Part shown: positions 1 to 7,457 of the stretch, one piece after another
Numbering within the stretch: position 1 is the stretch's first letter
How the letters are laid out: each line of letters begins with the position of its first letter
DNA from: Nitrospirota bacterium
GTDB lineage: Bacteria > Nitrospirota > Thermodesulfovibrionia > Thermodesulfovibrionales > UBA1546
Assembly (NCBI GenBank): GCA_021824065.1
Contig: JAKALU010000011.1
Coordinates: 1 to 35,593, forward strand
Reading direction: 5' to 3'
DNA: 35,593 nucleotides
Translations under genes and position numbers: made by a program
Notes under the pieces: model-generated
Database searches by the model: none
The model's input: the letters and a program-made list of their open reading frames with translations, nothing else
What the model was told of the DNA's origin: nothing

Positions 1-2
1 CT

Positions 3-2456
3 ACAGACAATGAAGGCAGGATTGTGAAATTTTCAAAGGGTGGAGAAAGGATTTTAGGCTATGCACAAAATGAGGTTATAGGTAAGAAGGCATCTGATTT
101 TTATGCTGATAAAGGAGAGAGGACAAGGATACTCAGGGCTCTGAAGGATAAGGGAGCCATATACAACTATGAGACGAGGCTTCTGAGGAAAAATAGCTCT
201 TCTGTGGATATAAGCCTTACCATATCCCAGATGAGGGATTCATCTGGCAATATTATAGGCACAGTAGGGGTAAGCAAAGACATTACAGAAGAGAAACGCC
301 TCAGAGAGGAGCTCAGGGAGAAAAATAGAGAACTCGAGGAACTCAATGTGAGGCTTGAGGAAAAGGTATTTGAAAGGACAAAGGAACTTGAAAGAATAAA
401 CCGGGAGTTAAGCAGGGCAAACCAGGTTAAGGCACGGTTTATAGCTAATATGAGCCATGAGCTCAGAACCCCGCTGAATTCTATTATAGGGTTTTCAGAA
501 CTACTTCTTGATAGGACATCGGGTGATATAAATGGGAAACAGCAAAAACAAATTGTCAATATCCTTAATTCGGGCAGGCACCTCCTCCATCTTGTCAATA
601 ATATCCTGGATCTTGCAAAGATAGAGGCTGGCAGGATAGAGCTGTCTTGCGAAGCATTCCCACTGAAGGAAGTGGTTAATGAGGTGATGATGGTGATGAG
701 ACCTCTCTCAGAGAAAAAAATGATAGATATGAAAACTGATATCAACCATGAAATCACCAGCTTTACAGCAGATAAGGTAAAGTTCAAACAAATCCTCTAC
801 AATCTCCTATCTAATGCAATAAAGTTCACACCGGAAGCCGGAAAGGTAGGGGTAAGGGTGGAGAAATTAGCAAACGATCACGTTTTCCCATGGGCACCGA
901 AGAGTCAGGAGTTTCTTAAGGTCTCGGTCTGGGACACCGGCATTGGTATCAAACCTGAGGATAAGGAAAAGATATTCGAGGAGTTTGAGCAGCTCGATCC
1001 ATCGAGGGCGGTTGAAGGCGCAGGGCTTGGGCTGGCTATGACTAAAAGACTTGTTGAACTGCATGGAGGACATATAGATTTAGAGAGCACTTATGGCAAA
1101 GGAAGCGTTTTTAATACATACCTGCCATTGGTTACACCTGAGATAGTTGTCGGGGAAAAGCCGGTGTTACCAGATGCCGTTCCTGTATTTACATGGGCGG
1201 AGAAAAATGCACCTTTAGTCCTTGTGGTGGAGGATGACCTTTCCACATCAGAGTTGTTGACCATCCATCTTACCAAGGCGGGATACAAAGTTGCCCATGC
1301 ATACGACGGGGTAGAGGCAATACTCAAGGCAAAGGAACTCAAGCCTTTTGTAATTACTCTGGATATAATGCTCCCCAAAAAAGATGGCTGGGAGGTTTTA
1401 CAATCTCTTAAGGCAGATTCAGAGACCAGTGATATCCCTGTAATAATCCACTCAATAGTAGATAACAGAGAGCTTGCCTTTGCCCTTGGCGCTGCAGATT
1501 ATCTACTGAAACCTGTGGATAAGGATGTGCTATTAGGAAAATTCAGAGAGCTTTCTTTAGCAGTGAAAAAGAGACGCTATCCAATCAATGTGCTTGCCGT
1601 CACCAATGATATGAGCACCCAGGACTATCTCCATAATATCCTTGAGAATGAGGGTTTTCTCATGCACTCCGCTTTTGATGCAGAAGGGGGTATTGATCTG
1701 GCATTGGCAACTAAGCCAAACGTGATTATAATTGATATAGGCATCCCCGACGGCGGATTTAACCTTATCAAAAAACTTAAGGACAACCCTGCTTTGAGAG
1801 GAATACCTATTTTCGCCCTTACATCCAGCACCCTGTCAGCAGATGAGAGTCTTGAAATGGTAGGGCAGATCGAAAGAGTCTTGAGGAAAGATGCCCTCAG
1901 CTCGAGAGAGCTAATAAACCACCTGAGAGACCTCGAGGTTTTACATCCAAAACGGGCAGGGCTCATTGATGAGATAACAGGACTTTTCAATTACAGATAT
2001 TTCCAGATAAGACTTGCCCAGGAAATAAACAGGGCAAGGAGATATAAGTTCCCATTGGTGCTTGCCTTCCTTGATATTGATCACTTCGGCCATTATGTCA
2101 ATAAACAGGGAGAATACTATGGCAATATTATCCTTAAGAAGATTGCAGAACTTCTGAGAAAAAATATCAGAGGTTCTGATGTGGTTGTGCGATATGGAGG
2201 CGATGCCTTTGCCCTGATACTTACAAATACACTCCTTTCCTCAGGCGTAAGTCTGTGTACGAGATTCCTCACAATAATTCATGATTACCCGTTTTTATAC
2301 GAAGAGGTTCAGCCAAATGGCAGGCTTACTGCAAGTATAGGAGTGGCAGAGTTTAAAGGGCAGTCCCCTGAAGAATTAATCCAGTCTGTAGAGGAGGCAC
2401 TCTCGTTCGCTATTGAGAAGGGCAGAAACAGGGTAGAGGTAAAAAGTTATGATTAA
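3..2456 (+). CDS. PAS/histidine kinase/double receiver/GGDEF-like hybrid regulator, 5' partial
   Basis: The frame is open to the left window edge, and codons before the GTG at 24 (TDNEGRI...) already read as PAS domain, so the true start lies outside. Counting from that GTG: PAS to about 90, coiled coil 90-135, HisKA with phospho-acceptor His145 in MSHELRTPLN, HATPase about 255-370 (NLLSNAIKFTP, DTGIGI, GAGLGLAMTKRL). A full receiver follows (LVVEDD, LDIMLPKKDGW, LLKP), then a weaker second receiver (IIIDIGIP retained) and a C-terminal diguanylate cyclase-like domain. The cyclase signature reads GGDAF instead of GGDEF. The fourth residue normally helps bind metal and is needed for catalysis, so that domain is probably inactive. 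It is likely cytoplasmic or membrane-tethered through the missing N-terminus. The ligand is unknown. It converges on the next gene with a 4-bp overlap. Confidence 0.93.
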   Translation, partial: TDNEGRIVKFSKGGERILGYAQNEVIGKKASDFYADKGERTRILRALKDKGAIYNYETRLLRKNSSSVDISLTISQMRDSSGNIIGTVGVSKDITEEKRLREELREKNRELEELNVRLEEKVFERTKELERINRELSRANQVKARFIANMSHELRTPLNSIIGFSELLLDRTSGDINGKQQKQIVNILNSGRHLLHLVNNILDLAKIEAGRIELSCEAFPLKEVVNEVMMVMRPLSEKKMIDMKTDINHEITSFTADKVKFKQILYNLLSNAIKFTPEAGKVGVRVEKLANDHVFPWAPKSQEFLKVSVWDTGIGIKPEDKEKIFEEFEQLDPSRAVEGAGLGLAMTKRLVELHGGHIDLESTYGKGSVFNTYLPLVTPEIVVGEKPVLPDAVPVFTWAEKNAPLVLVVEDDLSTSELLTIHLTKAGYKVAHAYDGVEAILKAKELKPFVITLDIMLPKKDGWEVLQSLKADSETSDIPVIIHSIVDNRELAFALGAADYLLKPVDKDVLLGKFRELSLAVKKRRYPINVLAVTNDMSTQDYLHNILENEGFLMHSAFDAEGGIDLALATKPNVIIIDIGIPDGGFNLIKKLKDNPALRGIPIFALTSSTLSADESLEMVGQIERVLRKDALSSRELINHLRDLEVLHPKRAGLIDEITGLFNYRYFQIRLAQEINRARRYKFPLVLAFLDIDHFGHYVNKQGEYYGNIILKKIAELLRKNIRGSDVVVRYGGDAFALILTNTLLSSGVSLCTRFLTIIHDYPFLYEEVQPNGRLTASIGVAEFKGQSPEELIQSVEEALSFAIEKGRNRVEVKSYD

Positions 2457-3151
2457 GAAAATATCCGGAACAGCAGAAAGGTCGCCGACGCTCCCATCAG
2501 ACTGCCGAGGATGACCTCCCACGAGGTGTGAACTTTCGTGATAACCCTGCTCTGTGCAATAATTAAAGCGAGAATAAAGCAAAGGAGTGAAGCGACGAAG
2601 TTTTCCGTTATATATGTTATTGCCACCCACACTGAAAATGCGAGTGCAGCATGACCGCTCGGCATGCCTCCGCGCAATGGATGGCCTTTCCCAAAGTATG
2701 CTTTTGTTATTACAACGAGGATGAGTACGATTACAAATGCTATGATAGCAATCTCTTCTTCTGAGTGTTTTGTTATATGTAATCCCTTCTGGAAAAAGTC
2801 GCGCATATAAGGAGATAAGATTATATACCCAACAACCGCAACTCCAAAAGCAGTTACAAATACTGCGCCAGCAGCTATGTCTTTTATAACACGTGCCCTT
2901 TCGCTATGTTCAGGCGATACAATGTCAACTATTGCCTCTATTGCAGTATTGATCATCTCTGCAAGAAGCACTGCTATTACAGAAAGCGCGATGATGAGGA
3001 ATTCAGTGCGTGAGACCCCGAGTATGTAACTTACGAGGAGCACAGCAGCCGCGCTGTAGAAGTGATATCTCAGATGTCTCTGGGTCTTTGCAGCGTGGAG
3101 TATCCCTTCTATTGCAAAGTTAGCACTCTTTACCCATTGTCTGAATGGCAT
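2453..3151 (-). CDS. Fused DgkA-type lipid kinase and PAP2 phosphatase
   Basis: Residues 1-115 match the small integral-membrane diacylglycerol/undecaprenol kinases: the motif EMINTAIEAIVD and the stretch HSERARVIKDIAAGAVF are diagnostic, with three membrane helices. Residues about 125-232 are a PAP2 phosphatase: K-x-R-type motif near KAYFGKGHPLR, PSGHA with the catalytic His, and SRVITKVHTSWE. In the last motif Glu stands where PAP2 enzymes usually have Asp. Families of this kind act on undecaprenol or undecaprenyl phosphate/pyrophosphate, so one polypeptide may phosphorylate and dephosphorylate carrier lipid; the exact substrate is inference. The start has only a weak upstream AGGGATG. The 3' end overlaps the convergent hybrid kinase by 4 bp, leaving no room for a terminator. 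Confidence 0.9.
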   Translation of the reverse strand: MPFRQWVKSANFAIEGILHAAKTQRHLRYHFYSAAAVLLVSYILGVSRTEFLIIALSVIAVLLAEMINTAIEAIVDIVSPEHSERARVIKDIAAGAVFVTAFGVAVVGYIILSPYMRDFFQKGLHITKHSEEEIAIIAFVIVLILVVITKAYFGKGHPLRGGMPSGHAALAFSVWVAITYITENFVASLLCFILALIIAQSRVITKVHTSWEVILGSLMGASATFLLFRIFS

Positions 3152-3175
3152 ATTTACACATCCCTGAGATTCAGA

Positions 3176-3196
3176 AAGTATATATACTTAATTATA
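3176..3196 (-). promoter_or_regulatory. Possible promoter with small palindrome before the DgkA-PAP2 gene
   Basis: On the minus strand a perfect TATAAT lies at 3196-3191, about 40 bp before the start codon at 3151. It is followed by a 14-bp perfect palindrome, AAGTATATATACTT (3176-3189), near the expected transcription start. The -35 side (CGGAAA at 17 bp) is poor. This would give the DgkA-PAP2 gene its own promoter, separate from the molybdenum-related genes upstream. AT-rich palindromes can arise by chance. Confidence 0.35.
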
Positions 3197-3209
3197 CACG
3201 CTCTCTCTT

Positions 3210-4319
3210 TTACTTTCCGAATGGACAGACCGGATACCTGCATTCCTTACAATTCAGGCATAATCCTCCATGCCCGAACTCAGCAAGTTCTTTCCTGCCA
3301 ATCCTTTCACCTGCAAGCACCCGTGGAAGGACTAAATCAAATATAGTTGACCTGTGATACATGCCACATGCAGGGATACCCAGAACAGGGATTTGGGACT
3401 GGGAATTGGGGATTGGTTCTTTGCTAACCCCGGTTTCAATATATGCAACCAGAAACATCGCACCTGGAAGTACTGCTGAACCGTAAGTAATATCAACTGC
3501 ACCGAGATTCCTTATTGCAAATCTTGTTACATCATCAGGATCAACAGACATGCCCCCTGTTGTAATAAGCAGGTCTGCGCCTGCCTCAATCAGCTCTTTC
3601 AGCCTTGCCTCGATAAATGCCTCATCGTCGGGAGCGTAATATACACCCACAATATTACCCCCAAGTTCTTCTATCTTTTGTGTAATTATTGGTGCAAAGG
3701 CATCTTTTATTCTGCCATAATAGACCTCGTTGCCGGTTATGACAATGCCCACCTTCGGGTTTCTAATCTCTTTAACCTCAATTATTCCTCTCCCTTGCCC
3801 CCTGACGTTATTCGCAATCGCCACTGCTTTTTCAACTACATTCTGTTTGACAACCAGAGGGATTGCCCTTGTGCCTGCAACTATCTGTCCTTTCTTAACA
3901 ACCGTATTGTTATGGAGCGTGGCGCACATAACATCACCGAGCATATTGAATTCTAAAAGGGCATCTTTATTTACCTTTAAAAGTCCGTTTCTTTCAGCAA
4001 TTATGTTTATTTTGCCTTCTCTTGGTTCTCCTTCTATTTTTAGGCCTTTACCCATTAAGGCATCAGCCATGGCATATGCTGCATCATCTTCGTGCATCTC
4101 ATCATCGGCAATGCTTAAGACAAACAGATTTTCCTTGCCAAGCCTCTGGAGATGGCAAATGTCTTCTTCTCTTATTACATGTCCCTTTTTAAAAGCCCGT
4201 CCTTTAAACTCGCTTGGTCTTATCTCTGTTATGTCGTGGGCAAGGACAGTGCCTACAGCTTTATTTAAAGGGATTGTCTTTACACCAAGATTGGGTTTCC
4301 CGTTCAGTGTTTCACACAT
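3210..4319 (-). CDS. MoeA/MogA-like molybdopterin-binding protein with Cys-rich tail
   Basis: This 369-residue protein has the MoCF-biosynthesis fold (about 185-330) with the signatures VGIVITGNEVYYGRI and LLITTGGMSVDPDD. The first 180 residues are a divergent MoeA-like part. The family binds molybdopterin or inserts the metal; whether this member handles Mo or W cannot be told. The C-terminus carries a cysteine cluster, CLNCKECRYPVCPFGK, absent from standard MoeA and plausibly a Zn or Fe-S site. The start has a good GAGGAGG site. It is downstream of ArrA-like enzyme genes and a ModE-type regulator, consistent with cofactor supply for the reductase. About ten residues near 300 (EPIPNSQSQIP) are encoded by a 7-bp tandem repeat, an apparent insertion. 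Confidence 0.85.
   Translation of the reverse strand: MCETLNGKPNLGVKTIPLNKAVGTVLAHDITEIRPSEFKGRAFKKGHVIREEDICHLQRLGKENLFVLSIADDEMHEDDAAYAMADALMGKGLKIEGEPREGKINIIAERNGLLKVNKDALLEFNMLGDVMCATLHNNTVVKKGQIVAGTRAIPLVVKQNVVEKAVAIANNVRGQGRGIIEVKEIRNPKVGIVITGNEVYYGRIKDAFAPIITQKIEELGGNIVGVYYAPDDEAFIEARLKELIEAGADLLITTGGMSVDPDDVTRFAIRNLGAVDITYGSAVLPGAMFLVAYIETGVSKEPIPNSQSQIPVLGIPACGMYHRSTIFDLVLPRVLAGERIGRKELAEFGHGGLCLNCKECRYPVCPFGK
3388..3416. repeat. Four-copy 7-bp tandem repeat inside the molybdopterin-binding gene
   Basis: Reading + strand, units GGGATTT, GGGACTG, GGAATTG, GGGATTG follow without gaps, then G. The array keeps the reading frame of the surrounding gene and encodes a polar PIPNSQSQIP segment between ETGVSKE and VLGIPACG. 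It belongs to the set of period-7 arrays seen in this window. Confidence 0.85.
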
Positions 4320-4332
4320 AGTAGCCTCCTCA

Positions 4333-4384
4333 CCGCCTTTGGCGGAATTTAGAATTCAAAATTTAAAATGTTAAATTTAAAAAT
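4333..4384. repeat. GCC/GGC palindrome plus A/T-rich 7-bp tandem repeat
   Basis: A short hairpin, CCGCC-TTT-GGCGG (4333-4345), is followed by a run of 7-mers from 4351: AGAATTC, AAAATTT, AAAATGT, TAAATTT, AAAAATC. It fills the gap between the ModE-type gene and the molybdopterin-binding gene and ends just before the ModE-type stop codon. The hairpin could also act as a weak mRNA-stability or attenuation element within the operon. Confidence 0.7.
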
Positions 4385-4385
4385 C

Positions 4386-4718
4386 TCATCTACCAAATAT
4401 CTTTCTAAATCTCTCATCAACGATCTCCCTTATCCCTTCCTCCATCAACTCGTATTTTCTTAAAAACTCCTTAGCCTCCTTTGTAAGGGTCGCACCCCCT
4501 CCATTTTTCCCTCCAACCTGTCTTTCAATAAGTTTTATCCCAAGCCTCTCTTCCATTGCCTTTATGTAACTCCATGCCTTTCTGTAAGAAATATTTATCT
4601 CCTTTGCTGCCTGATTTAGCGAGCCGTACTTATCTATAGCCTCAAGCAGAAATCTTCTCCCCCTGCCAAATACAGGCTCACCGGCAACCTCTATCCATAA
4701 TTTAGATTTTATTTCCAT
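4386..4718 (-). CDS. ModE-type winged-helix regulator, DNA-binding domain only
   Basis: The 110-residue protein matches the N-terminal DNA-binding domain of ModE: KYGSLNQAAKEINISYRKAW is the helix-turn-helix, followed by MEERLGIKLIERQVGGKNGGGATLT, the wing region. ModE represses molybdate uptake or activates molybdoenzyme genes. The C-terminal molybdate-binding Mop/TOBE domains are absent, so metal sensing must come from another protein or not occur. A GGAGTGAT site precedes the ATG. Lying within a molybdoenzyme/cofactor operon it probably regulates that operon or molybdate transport; the target is inference. Confidence 0.88.
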   Translation of the reverse strand: MEIKSKLWIEVAGEPVFGRGRRFLLEAIDKYGSLNQAAKEINISYRKAWSYIKAMEERLGIKLIERQVGGKNGGGATLTKEAKEFLRKYELMEEGIREIVDERFRKIFGR

Positions 4719-4764
4719 AAATCACTCCGTTATGACAAAAGTGCATAGCGAACTTCAAAAAAAC

Positions 4765-5100
4765 TCAACTGGTTGTTGTTATGGTAATTCTCTCAAGCCA
4801 GAAAATACCTTTCAATGGAGAGAGCACTCCTTTTATTGTGCTTTCCACTATCTGTTTTACAAAATCTTTTTTTACTGTTATTTCACCTGAGTCTGCAAAA
4901 ATCCTTAGATTGTCTGGTTCAATTGAAACAGTAATCATCGTTGATTCAGTACCCAATGTCAGAGCTATGGACTTAAGTATATTCCCTATGTAGCGCTGCG
5001 TGAAATCATTCAAAGGCACACCAATGTTATTTACGGTTAACTGTGTCTTCACTTTTGTAGTAACCCCCGTGGGCGCATGCCCTGCAGAGTATCCTTCCAT
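4765..5100 (-). CDS. Unknown 111-residue protein overlapping the FmdE-like gene
   Basis: I do not recognise a family. The protein has no signal peptide or obvious membrane helix. It alternates short beta-like stretches (TQLTVNN, TMITVSIEP, LERITITTTS) with a central helix rich in Ile/Leu, so a small alpha/beta fold is likely. The start is supported by a strong GGAGGTGA site 6-7 bases before the ATG at 5100, although this places 74 bp of the gene inside the end of the FmdE-like gene in another frame. The only in-frame alternatives are poorly supported GTG codons further in. It sits between FmdE-like and ModE-type genes, suggesting a role in molybdenum or pterin metabolism; this is inference. 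Confidence 0.65.
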   Translation of the reverse strand: MEGYSAGHAPTGVTTKVKTQLTVNNIGVPLNDFTQRYIGNILKSIALTLGTESTMITVSIEPDNLRIFADSGEITVKKDFVKQIVESTIKGVLSPLKGIFWLERITITTTS

Positions 5101-5638
5101 GCTCTCTCACCTCCCTCATATCCTGAACATACTCACCACACATCTCGCATTTAATCCTTCTTAATGGTCTGCCTGGCATATCTTCAGGTTTTACTTTAAC
5201 CTCTACATTCATTATATCAAAGAGTTCTTCATCTGACATTATCTTGTATGCCTCAAGCTGCGCTGCATATTTGTTTTCAATTTCCGGGAAATATCTCATT
5301 GCCTTTTTCCTTGAGTCTTCTCTTGCAACAACCCTTAATGCCTTACCTGTTTTGAGATTCACAAAGGTTGCGGCCATCTTGCCATAGTCCAGAAATTTCA
5401 TGGTCCTGTGTCCGAGGCTGCATCCTGTAACTGACTGAACTGCATCAGTTGCACATCTGTCCATTTCAACAAAGACAAGCAGATTTTTTCTGTCCTTACC
5501 TTTGGGGTCTTCAATCCCGATTTCTCTGAGACCGAGCAAAGACATCCTCACACCAAGCACCTGCCCCGGACAGAGATGGCCATGGATTTTCACGGACTCA
5601 CTAAGGAGTTTTTCGAAATCAGAGGCAACTGTATTCAT
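5027..5638 (-). CDS. FmdE-family protein with C-terminal zinc ribbon
   Basis: The N-terminal 150 residues match the FmdE domain named after the formylmethanofuran dehydrogenase operon: IHGHLCPGQVLGVRM, VFVEMDRCATDAVQSVTGCSLG and GKMAATFVN contain the conserved His/Cys residues. The C-terminus is a zinc ribbon, CEMC about 165 and CRAC about 188. FmdE proteins accompany molybdo- and tungsto-enzymes but their biochemical role is unsettled; a chaperone or cofactor-handling role is the usual guess. Nothing else of a formylmethanofuran dehydrogenase is present. The ribosome site is weak. It follows the polyferredoxin gene by 48 bp. Confidence 0.87.
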   Translation of the reverse strand: MNTVASDFEKLLSESVKIHGHLCPGQVLGVRMSLLGLREIGIEDPKGKDRKNLLVFVEMDRCATDAVQSVTGCSLGHRTMKFLDYGKMAATFVNLKTGKALRVVAREDSRKKAMRYFPEIENKYAAQLEAYKIMSDEELFDIMNVEVKVKPEDMPGRPLRRIKCEMCGEYVQDMREVREHGRILCRACAHGGYYKSEDTVNRK

Positions 5639-5686
5639 TATACCGATCTTTTATAATATAAAGTTTAAACAACAATACACCTAAGC

Positions 5687-6685
5687 TTAGCATAAAACAC
5701 CTTCTTCAGCATTCCTAAACTCAAAGGGTTCGTCTCCGCAGAAACCATCTACAACTCTTATTGAATTATTCATGCAGAAATTCTCACAGAGACGGCATCC
5801 AATACAAAGCGAGCAATTGAATAACAAACCCGAAACAGACTCTTCTCTGCTTATTTTCAAGGCCCCGGTCGGACACATTCCCACACAGGCAAAACAGTAA
5901 TTACAGCTTTCGTCAATACCGACCGTATAATAATAATTTTTTAATAATGCCTCCTGAAGTTCTTTAGAAAAAGAAGAGAATGCCCTGTTTAGCAGGTCTC
6001 TCTTAAATGGTAATTTCTTAAGCGAATATGACGTCACATTATCATTTGCAGCCATATTATCAAACAGGTCAGCGGTTTTTTGTGCAGTAAAATTCTTTAT
6101 CGCCCTGAAAAAATCACGGCGGTCATAGGAGATTTCACGATAGTTTAAATCCGGCCTGTTCTGCACAAGCCTTATTCTTTCAAAAATATTAATAGAAGTC
6201 TTTGTCTCAACACTCTTCAGTCTTTTCTTTAGTACATCAGCAACAAATTCATTTCCGCAACCTGCACATTCTGTAAGATTGATCTGTAGCGACCTCTGAG
6301 CGAGAGCCGAAAGGGCTATAATGTGCTCCTCTGACAAGAAGCCAAGACAAAAGGTCTTTTCATGGGCATCAAGATTCATTCTCGTGCTACAGCCCAGAAC
6401 AGGAACCTGAATCTTTTTCAATCTGGCAATCAACGAATAGAAATCAAATGAATTTATTGTAAAACAGTCAGACGGACATGACGATACGCACAGCATGCAC
6501 CCGGAACATGTTTCACTCTTAATGCTCAACCCTTCTCCTATTGTAACTGCCTGGGCATAGCAGATTCCCCTGCATTTATTGCATGTGCTTTTATTAAAAC
6601 GCATTCTCAGGCACTTTGACTGGTTAATGCCAATACTGTGAGCAGGATTACTGAAAACAGTGTCTATTATCTTTTCCCTGAACAT
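5687..6685 (-). CDS. Four-cluster 4Fe-4S ferredoxin-type protein of the reductase operon
   Basis: Cysteine motifs occur in two pairs at the ends. At the N-terminus are CNKCRGIC and CSGCMLCVSSCP; at the C-terminus are CNYCFACVGMCP and CSLCIGCRLCENFC. Each end therefore looks like a bacterial-type dicluster ferredoxin. The middle (about 95-230) has a further CAGCGN and resembles no domain I can name. There is no signal peptide, so it should be cytoplasmic. It starts 7 bp after the TorD-type gene and is clearly in the ArrA-like operon. Polyferredoxins beside TorD chaperones often serve maturation or cytoplasmic electron transfer; which applies here is open. Confidence 0.82.
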   Translation of the reverse strand: MFREKIIDTVFSNPAHSIGINQSKCLRMRFNKSTCNKCRGICYAQAVTIGEGLSIKSETCSGCMLCVSSCPSDCFTINSFDFYSLIARLKKIQVPVLGCSTRMNLDAHEKTFCLGFLSEEHIIALSALAQRSLQINLTECAGCGNEFVADVLKKRLKSVETKTSINIFERIRLVQNRPDLNYREISYDRRDFFRAIKNFTAQKTADLFDNMAANDNVTSYSLKKLPFKRDLLNRAFSSFSKELQEALLKNYYYTVGIDESCNYCFACVGMCPTGALKISREESVSGLLFNCSLCIGCRLCENFCMNNSIRVVDGFCGDEPFEFRNAEEGVLC

Positions 6686-6692
6686 AATAAGG

Positions 6693-7451
6693 TTAGACCC
6701 GCATACCTTTTTCTTTTATAGATTCTGTTATGTCGTCTGGCAGCTGCGAGTTCATGACAAAACTTGAAGCACAACTGGCAAGTGCAGCATAGAATTCATT
6801 ATCCGTTCCCTCTTTCATCTTTTCACAGAATGGAGAAATCCATCTGCCGAGAAATCTATTAAGAAACAGTTCCTGAGTTTTTAAGTAACTTAATGCCGCA
6901 TCAATCTCTGACTCTTCCAGAGCCTCGGTTTCTTTATATATCAGGTAATACATAAATTCCAGCTCTGCGGCTATATGATCAGGCAGTTCTTTAAAATCTT
7001 TATCCATGGAAAGCCCTGACTCCTGATACATTTTTATCACTTCCATGGTCGAATCGCCCATAACTCTTCTTTCATTATCCAGATAAACAGAACCATACGG
7101 TGGCGCAATGAGTTCATAGGGTCCTACAAAGAGTTTTGCATATTCCACCAACAGATCCTCATTGCTATAGCGTTGCGCGGCTTTTTCCATCTTTACAGAA
7201 AACACTGCTGCGCCGGGGCAGGTCTGTTTTAACAGCCCTGTAAGGTTTTTAAGAAGACCATCCTGAATAAACAGCTCTTTTTTGGGCGTATAAAAGCAAG
7301 CTGACAAAAGTCTGTAACAGTCACCCCTCGCTTTCTCATAAGAAATAAACTCCCTGATATCCAATTTCACCTCACAGTTTACAATTGTCATTGTGGGGCG
7401 AAGCAATCTCAAAGATGGCGAGATTTCTTCGTCTCCCCACAATGGCATCAT
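6693..7451 (-). CDS. TorD/DmsD-family molybdoenzyme chaperone
   Basis: The all-helical TorD family is identified by LFVGPYELIAPPYGSVYLD (about 105-125) and PDHIAAELEFMYYLI (about 157-171). Such chaperones bind the Tat leader and apoprotein of DMSO-reductase-family enzymes until cofactor is inserted; the client is presumably the ArrA-like protein two genes upstream. The N-terminus is uncertain. The first 20-25 residues of the longest frame are encoded by a palindromic repeat (7389-7444), and conserved sequence begins only near LDIREFISYEKARGDCYRLL. No start has a good ribosome site. The ATG at 7391 and a TTG after GAGGTGAAA at about 7370 are alternatives to 7451. Confidence 0.85.
   Translation of the reverse strand: MMPLWGDEEISPSLRLLRPTMTIVNCEVKLDIREFISYEKARGDCYRLLSACFYTPKKELFIQDGLLKNLTGLLKQTCPGAAVFSVKMEKAAQRYSNEDLLVEYAKLFVGPYELIAPPYGSVYLDNERRVMGDSTMEVIKMYQESGLSMDKDFKELPDHIAAELEFMYYLIYKETEALEESEIDAALSYLKTQELFLNRFLGRWISPFCEKMKEGTDNEFYAALASCASSFVMNSQLPDDITESIKEKGMRV
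7389..7444. repeat. 56-bp imperfect palindromic element (REP-like)
   Basis: The outer arms CATTGTGGGG (7389-7398) and CCCCACAATG (7435-7444) are perfectly complementary. Inner arms CGAAGCAATCTC and GAGATTTCTTCG pair imperfectly around a 10-base loop. The words resemble the GTCATTGCGAG...CGAAGCAATCTC palindromes that I recall as common dispersed repeats in environmental bacterial genomes. It lies at the junction of the ArrB-like and TorD-like genes and has apparently supplied sequence to the TorD N-terminus or leader. Confidence 0.8.
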
Positions 7452-7457
7452 AAAATT

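Noticed and set aside
167-787. Minus-strand frame of 206 codons opposite the hybrid kinase
   Set aside because: It lies antisense to conserved PAS/HisKA coding sequence and is Ser/Leu-rich without any recognisable domain.
5027-5638. Part of a formylmethanofuran dehydrogenase and a C1 pathway
   Set aside because: No other subunit is present; FmdE-domain proteins occur widely with unrelated molybdoenzymes.
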